Source: Imperialibacter roseus (lineage in GTDB: Bacteria > Bacteroidota > Bacteroidia > Cytophagales > Cyclobacteriaceae). Taken from it: DNA of 64,000 nt. The notes under the pieces were generated by a model. That model worked only from the letters and a program-made list of their open reading frames with translations. It was not told where the DNA came from and ran no database searches. Every line of letters begins with the position of its first letter. Position 1 is the stretch's first letter. The DNA is taken from contig NZ_CP136051.1 in the NCBI RefSeq assembly GCF_032999765.1, positions 2,332,417 through 2,396,416 of the forward strand, in the 5' to 3' direction. Position numbers and translations under genes: made by a program. Below, one piece after another: positions 45,834 through 55,174 of this stretch.

Positions 45834-45997
45834 ATGACGATAGGACAACTCAGGATATAAAAGTACTTATTTGTAGAAAAAATCATTTTTGATCTGGCCT
45901 GGTTGGTCGATCTTGCGGCGACGCTTATTTACCTGAGCGGTTTTACTATATTAATAGCCAACCTGTATATTGTTCAACCACCAAATTGTGATCAATC

Positions 45998-48199
45998 GTG
46001 AGAAGTCCAATCCAACTGACCTTTATTTTAGTTTCCCTGTTTATTTTCCAGTGGTGCGAATCGCCACAGCAGGGCGCTTCAGAATTCACCACTGACGAAA
46101 TCAACCGTTGGGAGGCCACCGCCTCTCGTGTCACCATTATTCGGGACAACTGGGGCATTCCCCACATTTATGGGAAGACCGATGCAGATGCCATTTTTGG
46201 TATGATGTATGCACAATGTGAAGACGACTTTAAGCGTATTGAGACCAATTATTTGACCTCTATTGGGCGGATGGCTGAGGTGGAAGGCGAGAAAGCACTG
46301 TATACTGACCTTCGGCAACGGCTTTTTATCAATGAAGAGGAGATAAAGGCCCTTTATGATCAGGCCCCGGAGGGGATGAAAGAACAAATGAAGGGCTTTG
46401 CTGATGGTATCAACTATTACCTTTACAAGCATCCTGAAGTGAAGCCGATGCTGCTCACCAGGTTTGAACCGTGGATGCCCCTCACTTTTAGTGAAGGGAG
46501 CATTGGTGGTGACATCGAATCCATTTCAACTGAAAACTTAGAGGCGTTCTATGGGGGGAAGCCAGCTTCTCCGGTTTCTTCAGTGTACACCTACGAACCC
46601 GAACCTGAGCCAACTGGCTCCAATGGGTTTGCCATCGCACCTTCCAACAGTGCCTCTGGCAATTCTTTGCTGCTTATCAATCCGCACACCTCTTTCTTTT
46701 TTCGCTCGGAACAGCATGTAGTAAGTGAAGAGGGGTTGAATGCCTACGGCGCCGTTACATGGGGGCAATACTTTATCTATCAGGGTTTCAACGAGCACTG
46801 CGGCTGGATGCATACTTCCAGCGCAGCTGATGTAATTGACGAATTTGCCGAGACAATTGTAGAAAAGGACGGCAAATATTTCTACAAGTATGGAGAAGAG
46901 GAGAGAGCCCTGGAGGCTTCGGAAGTCACTTTGAAGTACAAGGATGGCGAGCAAATCGCCAGCAAAACGTTCACCATCTACAAGTCGCACCATGGGCCAA
47001 TTGTAGGGGAAGAAGGTGGTAAATGGATTGCTGTAGGTCTGATGCAGGATCCATTGAATGCCCTCAGTCAATCATACATGCGGACAAAGGCTGCCACTTA
47101 CAACGAATTCAATAACAACATGCGGCTTCGTACTAACTCGTCGAACAATACGGTGTATGCCGACGACCAGGGCAATATCGGTTACTACCATGGCAATTTT
47201 ATGCCCATCCGTGACCCCCGGTTTGATTATTCGGGCGTTATTGATGGCAGCAACCCGGCCACCGACTGGCAGGGGCTCCACAAAATCGAAGAACTCGTTA
47301 GTTTGCGGAACCCCGAAAGCGGTTGGCTTCAAAACTGCAATTCGACACCATTTACGGCAGCTGCCGGATTTAGTCCCAAGCCTGAACATTATCCCGTATA
47401 CATGGCACCTGACTCGGAAAATGCAAGAGGCATTCACGCCGTTCGGGTGCTGGAAGGGAAAACGAACTTTACACTTGACAAGCTGATTGAAGCAGCATAT
47501 GATCCGTATTTGGTGGGTTTCGAAAATCTTGTTCCTTCGCTTGTGCAAGCCTATGAAAAATCTACTGATAAAAACGCTGAGCTGGCAGCCCCGATCAAAG
47601 TGCTTAAAGAGTGGGATTTACGTTTTGGGGAAGAATCGGTAGGTACGGCGCTGGCCATCTTCTGGGCCCAGGAATTAATGCGGGACTTGTACGAAACAAA
47701 AGGCGTTCGGCTAAGGCAACTGGCTATGATTGACTATATGACTACCGAAGTGGAGCCACAAATGAAGCTCAATGCATTGAAAAAAGCAGTTGACAAGCTG
47801 ACAGCCGATTTTGGTAGCTGGGAAACAGCCTGGGGAGAAATCAATCGCTTTCAGCGGGTGGAGGGTGCCATCAGGGAGCCTTTCAACGATGAATTGGCAA
47901 GCAACCCCATTGCTTATACCAGCAGCATGTGGGGGGCTTTGTCGGCATTCGGCAGCAGGCCATATCCAGGCACTAAACGGTGGTACGGAACAGGTGGCAA
48001 CAGCTTTGTGGCAGTAGTGGAGTTTGGTGATACAGTGAAAGCCAAGGCGATAGTCACTGGCGGGCAAAAGAGCGATCCGGCTTCACCGCATTTCAATGAC
48101 CAGGCTGAAATGTACAGGAAAGGGGAGTTCAGAGATGTATTATTCTACCGGGCGGATATTGAGGCAGTGGCGGAGAAAACATATAAGCCGGGAGAATAG
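45998..48199 (+). CDS. Penicillin acylase family protein (Ntn hydrolase)
   Basis: A 733-aa exported amidase precursor. The start is GTG at 45998, followed by a hydrophobic signal ending FQWC, a possible lipobox. The alpha part (RDNWGIPHIYGKTDADAIFGMMYAQCEDDF) and the beta-chain start at Ser in TGSNGFAIAPSNS (near residue 209) fit the family, in which autocatalytic cleavage exposes the Ser nucleophile. Members include N-acyl-homoserine-lactone acylases and penicillin or cephalosporin acylases. The substrate is not assigned; quorum-signal quenching or amide scavenging is possible. Confidence 0.92.
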   Translation: MRSPIQLTFILVSLFIFQWCESPQQGASEFTTDEINRWEATASRVTIIRDNWGIPHIYGKTDADAIFGMMYAQCEDDFKRIETNYLTSIGRMAEVEGEKALYTDLRQRLFINEEEIKALYDQAPEGMKEQMKGFADGINYYLYKHPEVKPMLLTRFEPWMPLTFSEGSIGGDIESISTENLEAFYGGKPASPVSSVYTYEPEPEPTGSNGFAIAPSNSASGNSLLLINPHTSFFFRSEQHVVSEEGLNAYGAVTWGQYFIYQGFNEHCGWMHTSSAADVIDEFAETIVEKDGKYFYKYGEEERALEASEVTLKYKDGEQIASKTFTIYKSHHGPIVGEEGGKWIAVGLMQDPLNALSQSYMRTKAATYNEFNNNMRLRTNSSNNTVYADDQGNIGYYHGNFMPIRDPRFDYSGVIDGSNPATDWQGLHKIEELVSLRNPESGWLQNCNSTPFTAAAGFSPKPEHYPVYMAPDSENARGIHAVRVLEGKTNFTLDKLIEAAYDPYLVGFENLVPSLVQAYEKSTDKNAELAAPIKVLKEWDLRFGEESVGTALAIFWAQELMRDLYETKGVRLRQLAMIDYMTTEVEPQMKLNALKKAVDKLTADFGSWETAWGEINRFQRVEGAIREPFNDELASNPIAYTSSMWGALSAFGSRPYPGTKRWYGTGGNSFVAVVEFGDTVKAKAIVTGGQKSDPASPHFNDQAEMYRKGEFRDVLFYRADIEAVAEKTYKPGE

Positions 48200-48209
48200 C
48201 TCCCCCGGC
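48187..48209 (+). terminator. Terminator overlapping the penicillin acylase stop
   Basis: GCCGGGAG and CTCCCCCGGC pair across the TAG stop codon, with a small bulge, and are followed by ATTTTACTTTATT. Likely the intrinsic terminator of the plus-strand gene. Confidence 0.5.
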
Positions 48210-48217
48210 ATTTTACT

Positions 48218-48631
48218 TTATTCAGTAACCAGCAAAGATTGCCAGGCGGCGAGCTTCCAGGTACCTTTTTCCTTGCGGTAAACGTCAGTGTATTTAAGGA
48301 TAATCGTACGATCTCCCTTTGGGTCGCCTATCAGAAAACGGGCCTTTCCTGAGATTACGCCTGTATTTCCCCACGAAATCGGATTTTGCTCAAGAATCTC
48401 TACATTTTTGTAGGTGCCAGCGGCCACCGATTCAATGATTTTGGCTTTGCCGTCAACGCCACCGTGCGAATGAGTATACATCAAGTCGTCGGCAAGAATC
48501 GTCTCAAGTGTCTTGGTATCCTTTTTTGCCATCACCTCGAACCGGTATTTTTCAGCATCCAGTAGTTCCTTCTGGCCAAAAGCTGTCAAAGCAAACATAG
48601 CCAGACAGACAGTCAATAATTGTGTACGCAT
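48218..48631 (-). CDS. Secreted SnoaL/NTF2-like protein (DUF4440)
   Basis: A 137-aa protein with signal peptide MRTQLLTVCLAMFALTAFGQ and a single NTF2-like domain. The segment LEAEKYRFEVMAKKDTKTLETILADDLMYTHSHG fits DUF4440, a fold used by isomerases, dehydratases and ligand-binding proteins. No specific active site is evident. Transcribed away from the convergent penicillin acylase gene. Confidence 0.85.
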   Translation of the reverse strand: MRTQLLTVCLAMFALTAFGQKELLDAEKYRFEVMAKKDTKTLETILADDLMYTHSHGGVDGKAKIIESVAAGTYKNVEILEQNPISWGNTGVISGKARFLIGDPKGDRTIILKYTDVYRKEKGTWKLAAWQSLLVTE

Positions 48632-48654
48632 ATTTTTATAGTTTAAGTGTTCAG

Positions 48655-49167
48655 TTATTTAGGAGGTAATTGAGGGTAGGGAATGATGGACTCTATCAAA
48701 AGCCCCACGCCACTTTTGGTAAGCAAGGTAAGGGTTATGATGATACTACCAATGATGATGGCAATGCCTACATTGTTTTTTCTTATTTCTTCAAATTCAT
48801 CGATAGGAGTGAGCCGGGCATACAGGGAGGTGCTCAGCAGCGCTATCACAATGGAAGCGCAGTAGGCAATGGCAATGTAAACAGCGCCCTGCCCAATATA
48901 CCTCAAGGCCAACACATAGCTGGCAGCGTCCTGATTTAGAAGCCTGAACGAGGAAATAAGTGGCTGAATTACCTCATTGATCATAAAACCAACCGAAAAC
49001 ATGATGCTGGCAGTGAAAATACTGTAGGCCAGGTTGCTTTCGGAGATCTTATAATACCTTCTACCCACCCATTGCAATATTTTGTAGGTAATGGCAAGGA
49101 TGAAGATGCCGATAGTAACGGCCGACACTATTTCGATGAGCCCAAGTATGGCGATGTTATAGTTCAT
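48655..49167 (-). CDS. DUF350 membrane protein
   Basis: A 170-aa protein with four membrane helices in two DUF350-like pairs (NLAYSIFTASIMFSVGFMI; EIRKNNVGIAIIIGSIIITLTLL). DUF350 proteins are often found with other envelope genes, including glutathionylspermidine-synthase-like genes; their role is not known. It overlaps the upstream transglutaminase-like gene by 11 bp, so the two are translated together. Confidence 0.82.
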   Translation of the reverse strand: MNYNIAILGLIEIVSAVTIGIFILAITYKILQWVGRRYYKISESNLAYSIFTASIMFSVGFMINEVIQPLISSFRLLNQDAASYVLALRYIGQGAVYIAIAYCASIVIALLSTSLYARLTPIDEFEEIRKNNVGIAIIIGSIIITLTLLTKSGVGLLIESIIPYPQLPPK

Positions 49168-49963
49168 TCACTAATGCGATTTCCCAGTAATCAATGTTTT
49201 GCATATCAGGCGGTAGCATGCCAACAGGCCAGCCCTTAGCGGTTGTTTCCCAAAAATAGTAGTTTTTTCTACCTAAAGTAATGTGATCGCCTGAAGACGG
49301 GATATTGAGCGCCAGCATGGCGTGCCTGTATTCATAGCTCACCACAATCATTGGGTCAAAGTTGAGTTTGCGAAGCAAAGAAAAGAGCAACACCGCTCTG
49401 GTGTCACAATCACCAGACAGGGTATGCAAAAACTCATAAGGTGACAGGATGCCAAATTTGGCCAATGCCACACAAGGATGTTTCGTTGCGTCTGCTTCGG
49501 AACAGTCTCCTGAACTAATAAAATGGTAGGGAATATCCTGCACAAATGATACTGTCAACTCTGCCAGCGAAGCAGCGTCGAGGCTGTCAAGCAACGCAGT
49601 TTGCAGAAGACTGTCGGCCATAAAGCTTACCCATTCATCGTTTTCTTCCACTAGCTGCCTGTAAACACTTCCCCAATAAGCTCCATATTCATTGTTTGAC
49701 GGATTGATAAGATTCCTTTTTTTCCGGCTCTGGTTTGCAAGGTCTTCGTAACTGCGGTAATGAGTGCAATAGGAGGCTCGGTAGTCAATCAAATCCCAGT
49801 TTCGGTAATGGATCCTGTCCGAAGTCAAAGAATCAAACTCCGTGTAATCCTCGCATAAATCGACCTCATAGCCCATCTCTGAATGCTTGAGCCCATCGAT
49901 GAGTATGTTGATGATCCAGAAGAGCAAAAAAAAGAGTGCTACTAATCTAACTGCAACCTTCAT
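49157..49963 (-). CDS. Transglutaminase-like cysteine hydrolase, membrane anchored
   Basis: A 268-aa protein with one N-terminal membrane helix (RLVALFFLLFWIINILI), so the catalytic part faces the periplasm. The papain-like triad of the transglutaminase-like fold is visible: Cys in SGDCDTRAVLL (near residue 188), His in YEYRHAMLAL, and an acid in YYFWETTAKGWPVG. It probably cleaves or crosslinks amide bonds in peptides. It starts about 160 bp from the divergent beta-lactamase-fold gene and shares a transcript with the DUF350 gene. Confidence 0.75.
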   Translation of the reverse strand: MKVAVRLVALFFLLFWIINILIDGLKHSEMGYEVDLCEDYTEFDSLTSDRIHYRNWDLIDYRASYCTHYRSYEDLANQSRKKRNLINPSNNEYGAYWGSVYRQLVEENDEWVSFMADSLLQTALLDSLDAASLAELTVSFVQDIPYHFISSGDCSEADATKHPCVALAKFGILSPYEFLHTLSGDCDTRAVLLFSLLRKLNFDPMIVVSYEYRHAMLALNIPSSGDHITLGRKNYYFWETTAKGWPVGMLPPDMQNIDYWEIALVNEL

Positions 49964-50126
49964 CGCTTATTCGGCTTTAAGCTTACATGTGTCCTTGACT
50001 TCATTTTCATCAATAGGTGGCCTCAGCCCTGGACTTAACAGTTTAATTGGGGGTAGCAATAAGCTGATTTTTCACCTAAAATCGATACATTCATTAAAAA
50101 TAGAAATAACCTGGCCTTACAATAAC

Positions 50127-51872
50127 ATGAAGAAATATAGCTACCTGCTGCTGGCGGCGTCTTTGGCGTTCGGCTGTGAGCGGTCAGGCACCCCTCTGCT
50201 GATAACGGAGGGGTCTGATTTGTCTGTTTCGTCTCCTTTTGAATCAAAATTAGCAAAAGGGGCCACTGATACATTCAGGGTTCACCTTGAAAAAGGTGCG
50301 CTTGCCAGTGGGTTTGCGGACCAGGTGTCTGTAGATGTGGTAGTGAAAGTATTTGGCCCCGAAGGTCAACTGTTACGTGAATTTGACAGCCCGGCCAGGG
50401 GCCCCGAACCATTTCAATTTACAAGTGAAGGCGGCGTTTACAAGATAGTTGTTACGCCGTTTCAGGAGGGCGAGGGTGACTACGTGATAATGCTGGACAG
50501 GGTAGAAGCAGTGGCTACCACAAACGAAGGTAAAATCGATCAGCTCATGAGGTTTGCCATGGGCGCTGGCGAGACGGTTCCCGGAGCGACCGTTGCAGTA
50601 GTCAAGGATGGAAAAGTAGTTTTTAGTAAAGGTTATGGCTTTGCCAATCTCGAATATGATATAAGAAATTCGTCAACCACTATTTTTCATGTGGCGTCAG
50701 TTTCCAAACAGTTCACAGGGTTTGCCATCGCTATGCTGGCCGACCAGGGCAAGGTGTCGATGGACGACGACATCAGAAAGTACCTGCCAGAAATGCACGA
50801 CTTCGGCAAAAAGATCACACTCAGTCACCTGGTACACCACACCAGCGGGCTGAGGGATCAATGGAGCTTGCTGGCGCTTGCAGGCTGGAGGTTGGATGAT
50901 GTAATCACCAGAGAGCAGGTGCTGAGACTGATTTTTAACCAGAAGGAACTCAACTTTGAGCCGGGTGAGGAAATGCTGTATTGCAACACAGGTTTTACAC
51001 TGCTGGCGGAGATTGTGTCGAGGGTTACGGGGCAGTCATTTGCTGAGTGGACAAAGGCCAATATGTTTGATCCGCTGGGAATGAAGAATACGCTGTTTTA
51101 CGACGACCATGAGAAGATTGTGAGGGGACGAGCCTACTCATATTACAAAAATGACAAGGGAGAGCTAAAGAAATCGGTTCTCAGCTATGCCAACGTGGGT
51201 GCCACCAGTCTGTTTACTACTGTAGAAGACCTGGCACTTTGGGCAGTCAATTTTGAAAATGTTAGTGTAGGTAACGACAACATTATGAAAATGATGGATG
51301 AGCGTTATATCCTCAACAAAGGCGACACCATGGGCTATGGGTTCGGGCAGGGAATAGGGAGCTACAAGGGGCTGGTCAACAAAACGCACGGTGGCGCTGA
51401 TGCAGGTTACCGAACATTTATCAATCGGTTTCCTGGGCAGCGCTTTTCCGTGATTGTTTTCAGCAACCTGGCGTCATTCAATCCCGGCAATATTGCCTAT
51501 CAAATTGCAGACATCTTCCTCGCTGATCAGCTAACAGAGGTACCTCCTAAACCATCGGAGGCTCCTCCGGCTGGGGATGACCAACCAAAAGAAGCCTTCG
51601 AGACATCTTCGGTAGTCCTGTCGGAATATACAGGCCGGTTCTACAGTCCTGAGCTTGAAACAGCCTACACCCTTGAGGTAGTCAACGATACGCTTGTAGC
51701 TCACCATCAACGGCACGATGATATTAAACTGACCATTAAGCAAAAAGATGGGTTTTCATCATCAGCCTGGTGGACTGGAAACATCGATTTTACCAGGAAC
51801 AGCAGCAATGCAATTTATGGCTTCAAAGTGAACGCCGGCAGGGTAAGAAACGTGGCTTTTGAAAAGCAGTAA
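50127..51872 (+). CDS. Serine hydrolase (beta-lactamase/class C fold), lipoprotein with N-terminal beta domain
   Basis: A 581-aa exported protein. Signal peptide with lipobox AFGC near residue 17. Residues ~30-135 form a PPC-like beta domain (TFRVHLEKGALA, FTSEGGVYKIVVTP). The catalytic domain has SVSK (S-x-x-K, near residue 195), YCNTGFTLL (Y-x-N) and KTHGGADAGYR, the motifs of class C beta-lactamase-like peptidases and esterases. A C-terminal domain follows (~490-581). Probably a D-aminopeptidase, esterase or penicillin-binding-like enzyme; resistance is not implied. The start is ATG at 50127; the frame extends upstream to 49887 without support. Confidence 0.88.
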   Translation: MKKYSYLLLAASLAFGCERSGTPLLITEGSDLSVSSPFESKLAKGATDTFRVHLEKGALASGFADQVSVDVVVKVFGPEGQLLREFDSPARGPEPFQFTSEGGVYKIVVTPFQEGEGDYVIMLDRVEAVATTNEGKIDQLMRFAMGAGETVPGATVAVVKDGKVVFSKGYGFANLEYDIRNSSTTIFHVASVSKQFTGFAIAMLADQGKVSMDDDIRKYLPEMHDFGKKITLSHLVHHTSGLRDQWSLLALAGWRLDDVITREQVLRLIFNQKELNFEPGEEMLYCNTGFTLLAEIVSRVTGQSFAEWTKANMFDPLGMKNTLFYDDHEKIVRGRAYSYYKNDKGELKKSVLSYANVGATSLFTTVEDLALWAVNFENVSVGNDNIMKMMDERYILNKGDTMGYGFGQGIGSYKGLVNKTHGGADAGYRTFINRFPGQRFSVIVFSNLASFNPGNIAYQIADIFLADQLTEVPPKPSEAPPAGDDQPKEAFETSSVVLSEYTGRFYSPELETAYTLEVVNDTLVAHHQRHDDIKLTIKQKDGFSSSAWWTGNIDFTRNSSNAIYGFKVNAGRVRNVAFEKQ

Positions 51873-52223
51873 ATGGAAACGCAATGGCATTTGTACGTGA
51901 TGGCCGTGCTTTATATTTTGGCAGGCATTAATCATTTTATCAACCCAACATTTTATCTCCGCATTATTCCGCCTGTTTTGAAATACAAGCAGTTGATCAA
52001 TAGCATAAGCGGAGCCGCTGAGATCTTACTAGGCATATTACTGCTGACTTCTTACAGACCGATGGCCGCCATTGGTGTTATCGCTCTTTTGATCGCTATC
52101 TTTCCCGCCAATGTGTATCATCTTATTCAGAAAGGAGCTGGAATGAAGGTGCCCATTTGGGGGCTGTGGCTGAGGCTTCCGGCACAGGGTCTGTTGATTT
52201 GGTGGGCATGGCAGTACGTCTGA
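51873..52223 (+). CDS. DoxX-like small membrane protein
   Basis: A 116-aa protein with four membrane helices; YILAGINHFINPTFYLRIIPP at the N-terminus is the hallmark of DoxX-like proteins. The start directly abuts the stop of the preceding serine hydrolase gene, so they are co-transcribed. DoxX relatives interact with redox systems in some bacteria, but the role here is unknown. Confidence 0.8.
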   Translation: METQWHLYVMAVLYILAGINHFINPTFYLRIIPPVLKYKQLINSISGAAEILLGILLLTSYRPMAAIGVIALLIAIFPANVYHLIQKGAGMKVPIWGLWLRLPAQGLLIWWAWQYV

Positions 52224-52306
52224 ATTTGGTAACAAAAAATATTATGAACTCCATGATAAAAAGCTGCTTTACTTTCCATTAATTTTGCAGCAGTTTTAAT
52301 AACAAT

Positions 52307-52801
52307 ATGGGAACAGAATCCAGCCTGCTGGTTGAAGTAAAAACGCCTGATTTACAGGAGTTTAAGGAAGTAACAAACACCCCTCAAGTTCTTTTCGACA
52401 TACTTCCTGACGATTGGCAGGAATGTATAGTGCCGTTCTGGGCCCAATACGCTGCTACAGCCCGTGTGTTTTGCCTGCTAAGTGATGAAAAAGTGCTGGG
52501 AGGAGGCATAGTATTCAGCACAATTCCGCCAGATACACTCGATGAAAAAATGGCTCAAGCGCTTTTTGACAAAGGCCTGCTTTATATTGGGTTTTTGTGG
52601 ATTTCGGAAGAGATGAGGGGATGCAACCTTGGCTCTAAATGGATTGAGCAGGCAAGAAAGGTTTTTGATGGCAAGCCGTTCTGGCTCACAATAGATGATT
52701 ACAGGTTAACCTCCTTTTACAATAGAAATGGATTTCAGCTGATCGGTGAGGTTTCGAAAGATGACTCTATCGAATGGGTAATGGCTGACACAGAAGTCTA
52801 A
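52307..52801 (+). CDS. GNAT family N-acetyltransferase
   Basis: A 164-aa enzyme of the GCN5-related acetyltransferase fold, with the acetyl-CoA-binding segment ISEEMRGCNLGSKWIEQARK (R/Q-x-x-G-x-G/A type, here RGCNLGS) and the C-terminal YNRNGFQLIGEV typical of the fold. The substrate is unknown. Confidence 0.83.
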   Translation: MGTESSLLVEVKTPDLQEFKEVTNTPQVLFDILPDDWQECIVPFWAQYAATARVFCLLSDEKVLGGGIVFSTIPPDTLDEKMAQALFDKGLLYIGFLWISEEMRGCNLGSKWIEQARKVFDGKPFWLTIDDYRLTSFYNRNGFQLIGEVSKDDSIEWVMADTEV

Positions 52802-52827
52802 CGTATCGGTGATTGTTTTAAGGAGGT

Positions 52828-53553
52828 CTACTTTAGACTGTTGTAGTAGGCTGCCAGTTTTCTCAAATCTTCCTTCTTCCGGGAGATTCTCTCTTTTTTC
52901 ACAAATTGCCTCATCTCATCCTGATGGTCAGGTAAGCTTTCAACCAGCGCTTTCACCTTTGATATCTTGAACACCTCGTCCTTGTCGAGCTGGTAGTAGT
53001 ACTCGAACCCGAGCTTGAGGTAGGTGGGGAGAGTTGGCGCACTTTCCATGGCTTTAGGAGCTTGCCCTGGTCTCAGCCGCACCACCTGTTTCATCATCAC
53101 ATTCAACCTTCCCGTGTCAATTACCTCAAAGAAGCCGAGGTTGTACTTGTTTGCCTCAATAAACTCTCCCAATATGAACAAGTGTTCACCCACCGAGATC
53201 ATGTCGATACTTAAAACAGGCTCCATCAGATAGGTGAAGTCTCCTCGCTTAAATTCCATTTGGTCGGCGTACATATTGTATCGCATGGGCACCGGATTTG
53301 TTTTTCGATCCTTTTCTATGAAGACAATACCGTCTTTAAACTCGTCTTCCATATACGGAGAGCCCTCGTACTCTTCACCCTTGTTGGCTCCGGTAATTGC
53401 TTTTGAGTAATTGATGTAGTCCTGATAGTCTACTACATTCCTGTCCTTGTAGGACACTATTTGGGCATTCATCACCCCAGTGGAAAGCAGCAGTAGAAAG
53501 CTAACCATAGTGAGCGTCCTGACGTGGGGACTATATCCGGCGACTAAGCTCAT
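52828..53553 (-). CDS. Uncharacterised secreted protein
   Basis: A 241-aa protein with an exported N-terminus (SFLLLLSTGVMNAQ). ATG at 53553 keeps a positively charged n-region; a second ATG at 53508 would remove it. The body is mixed alpha/beta; the C-terminal ~80 residues are highly charged (VKALVESLPDHQDEMRQFVKKERISRKKEDL). No family recognised, although it looks like proteins common in Cytophagales. Convergent with the GNAT gene. Confidence 0.7.
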   Translation of the reverse strand: MSLVAGYSPHVRTLTMVSFLLLLSTGVMNAQIVSYKDRNVVDYQDYINYSKAITGANKGEEYEGSPYMEDEFKDGIVFIEKDRKTNPVPMRYNMYADQMEFKRGDFTYLMEPVLSIDMISVGEHLFILGEFIEANKYNLGFFEVIDTGRLNVMMKQVVRLRPGQAPKAMESAPTLPTYLKLGFEYYYQLDKDEVFKISKVKALVESLPDHQDEMRQFVKKERISRKKEDLRKLAAYYNSLK

Positions 53554-53728
53554 AGCAGTTGGTGTTCAGAGTAAATAGGGGTAAACATCTATGGTAAAAA
53601 TAAAAAAAACGGCCATCGGCATAAAATCATTTTCCGAAAGCCGTAAACAGCATCGCAGTTACCGCCGGAAAACTGTGCCTGGGCAAGCGAAAAATTCTCG
53701 CCAACGTATGGGTTAGTAACAATAAAAA

Positions 53729-53751
53729 GGGCTCAAAAAAGAGCCCCTTTT
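53729..53751 (-). terminator. Intrinsic terminator of the 53783-54286 gene
   Basis: GGGCTC-AAAAAA-GAGCCC on the plus strand. On the minus strand the stem is followed by TTTTTATTG, 30 bp past the stop of the secreted-protein gene. Confidence 0.75.
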
Positions 53752-53782
53752 ACCATGTTAGCACAACATTTAAACTAAAAAA

Positions 53783-54286
53783 TCAAATCAGGTTAATGTA
53801 TTGTGTCGTTTTCCACTCGCCACTGAGTATCATCACTTTCTCCACCAAAAGTTTGTAATTTTTCTGTCCGGATAAAAATTCGATAACAAGCGAGCTTGTG
53901 CCATCGGCCCGGGGAGATTCCGCTTCGTAGGCGCCGACAAATATTACTTCGGACCACTCAATTCCAAGCTCACAGCCTGCATAGAACGTTCTTAAATAGG
54001 CCGACTCAATCTCAGGCTTTATTCTCTTTTGGTAAACTTTGGCAAAGTCTTTTTTTGCCACGTCGAGAAACACACTGTAAGCATCTGAATTGGCCATCAT
54101 TAGACCATGGAGTTCTTCCAGTGATGGAAACAGGTGATAATACTCTTTGATGGATTTGTTCTGAAAAGTGACCAGTATTTGTCTGCCCAGGTTTTCAGCG
54201 GCTGTGCCTTTCTCTTCTTCAGGCGAATGAGCCGTTGCAAAATGTACTCCGAGTAACAAAGTTGAAAAAATAGCTAACGCTTTCAT
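53783..54286 (-). CDS. Uncharacterised secreted protein
   Basis: A 167-aa protein with signal peptide MKALAIFSTLLLGVHFATAHS. It is helical then beta-rich (SSLVIEFLSGQKNYKLLVEKVMILSGEWKTTQYINLI at the end). One Cys (AGCELG). Not recognised. It is 25 nt downstream of the cytochrome c gene on the same strand and may share its transcript. Confidence 0.68.
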   Translation of the reverse strand: MKALAIFSTLLLGVHFATAHSPEEEKGTAAENLGRQILVTFQNKSIKEYYHLFPSLEELHGLMMANSDAYSVFLDVAKKDFAKVYQKRIKPEIESAYLRTFYAGCELGIEWSEVIFVGAYEAESPRADGTSSLVIEFLSGQKNYKLLVEKVMILSGEWKTTQYINLI

Positions 54287-54311
54287 TTGGTATTTGGTTA
54301 AAAAACAAACT

Positions 54312-54977
54312 CTAATTCTTCAGGCTGACAGCTACGATGTCCTGCGGGGCGATCGGTGCCGGAACTGCATTTGCAACGGGCCTTATGGATTGCAGGTAAG
54401 CGAATATGTCTTTCAAATCCTGATCCGTCATTTGCTGGTACATCTGCCAGGGCATTGGCGGTAGCAGGTCACGTGCTCTTTCTAATCCCTTCGACTTACC
54501 TTTTCTGATGGCAGTTTCGAATTGCTCGTAGGTCCAACGACCAGTTCCGGTGGCATCGTCGGGGGTTAGGTTCGCAGAGAACGAAACGCCCCATGGGCCA
54601 ACAGCGGCTGTGAGACCTTGAGAAAACAGTATCCAATCTTGCTGCATTGGTATGCTGGCAATCCCTTCGCTTGCCGGATGACCTGATAAAAGACGAGTGG
54701 TATCCAGTGCAGGTCCTTGTGGAGTCATTACCTTAGGCGTATGGCAATCGTGGCAAGCGCTGGTGTTAACAAGGTATTCGCCACGTAGTATGGCTTCCCT
54801 TTTCATCACGTCCGGTGATACTGGCTTCTCGCTTACATTGGCTGACTGGGAGCAGGCGCACATAGCTGCGGCTAAAGCCACAAAGTTTGCGATCTGAAGG
54901 ATTCCTGAGTGCAGCGCCTTTATACGCTTGTTTTTTGCATTCACATTGTTTGATCGAAAATTGTCGAGCATTTTCAT
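54312..54977 (-). CDS. Cytochrome c family lipoprotein
   Basis: A 221-aa haem protein. The long N-terminal part ends in a lipobox-like AAAMCACS, so it is anchored on the periplasmic side of a membrane. The haem c site is CHDCH (near residue 75-80) in VNTSACHDCHTPKV. The distal Met is probably in LPPMPWQMYQQM. The fold resembles the single-haem c-type cytochromes found beside dehydrogenases. The electron partner is unknown. Confidence 0.85.
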   Translation of the reverse strand: MKMLDNFRSNNVNAKNKRIKALHSGILQIANFVALAAAMCACSQSANVSEKPVSPDVMKREAILRGEYLVNTSACHDCHTPKVMTPQGPALDTTRLLSGHPASEGIASIPMQQDWILFSQGLTAAVGPWGVSFSANLTPDDATGTGRWTYEQFETAIRKGKSKGLERARDLLPPMPWQMYQQMTDQDLKDIFAYLQSIRPVANAVPAPIAPQDIVAVSLKN

Positions 54978-55174
54978 TGTTGAATTATTGATGGTTTGGC
55001 GGGTTTTACGAAACTATTGACGGGCCGGCCTACGTGAAAAAGAGAGAATAGTACGTGAAAACACTTTCCTTCTATTCGCATCTGTTAGCATGTTTCTTTT
55101 CAGATTTGAAACTTATGGGCGGTGTTTTTCGTGGAAGAGCTTTGTTGCTGGCCTGATGGTCGGTATTTTTTAAT

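Noticed and set aside
49887-50126. Upstream extension of the serine hydrolase
   Set aside because: It overlaps the divergent transglutaminase-like gene and lies before the lipoprotein signal that starts at 50127.
50127-51872. Antibiotic-resistance beta-lactamase
   Set aside because: It has class C fold motifs, but the N-terminal PPC-like domain and the broad serine-hydrolase family make peptidase or esterase activity as likely.
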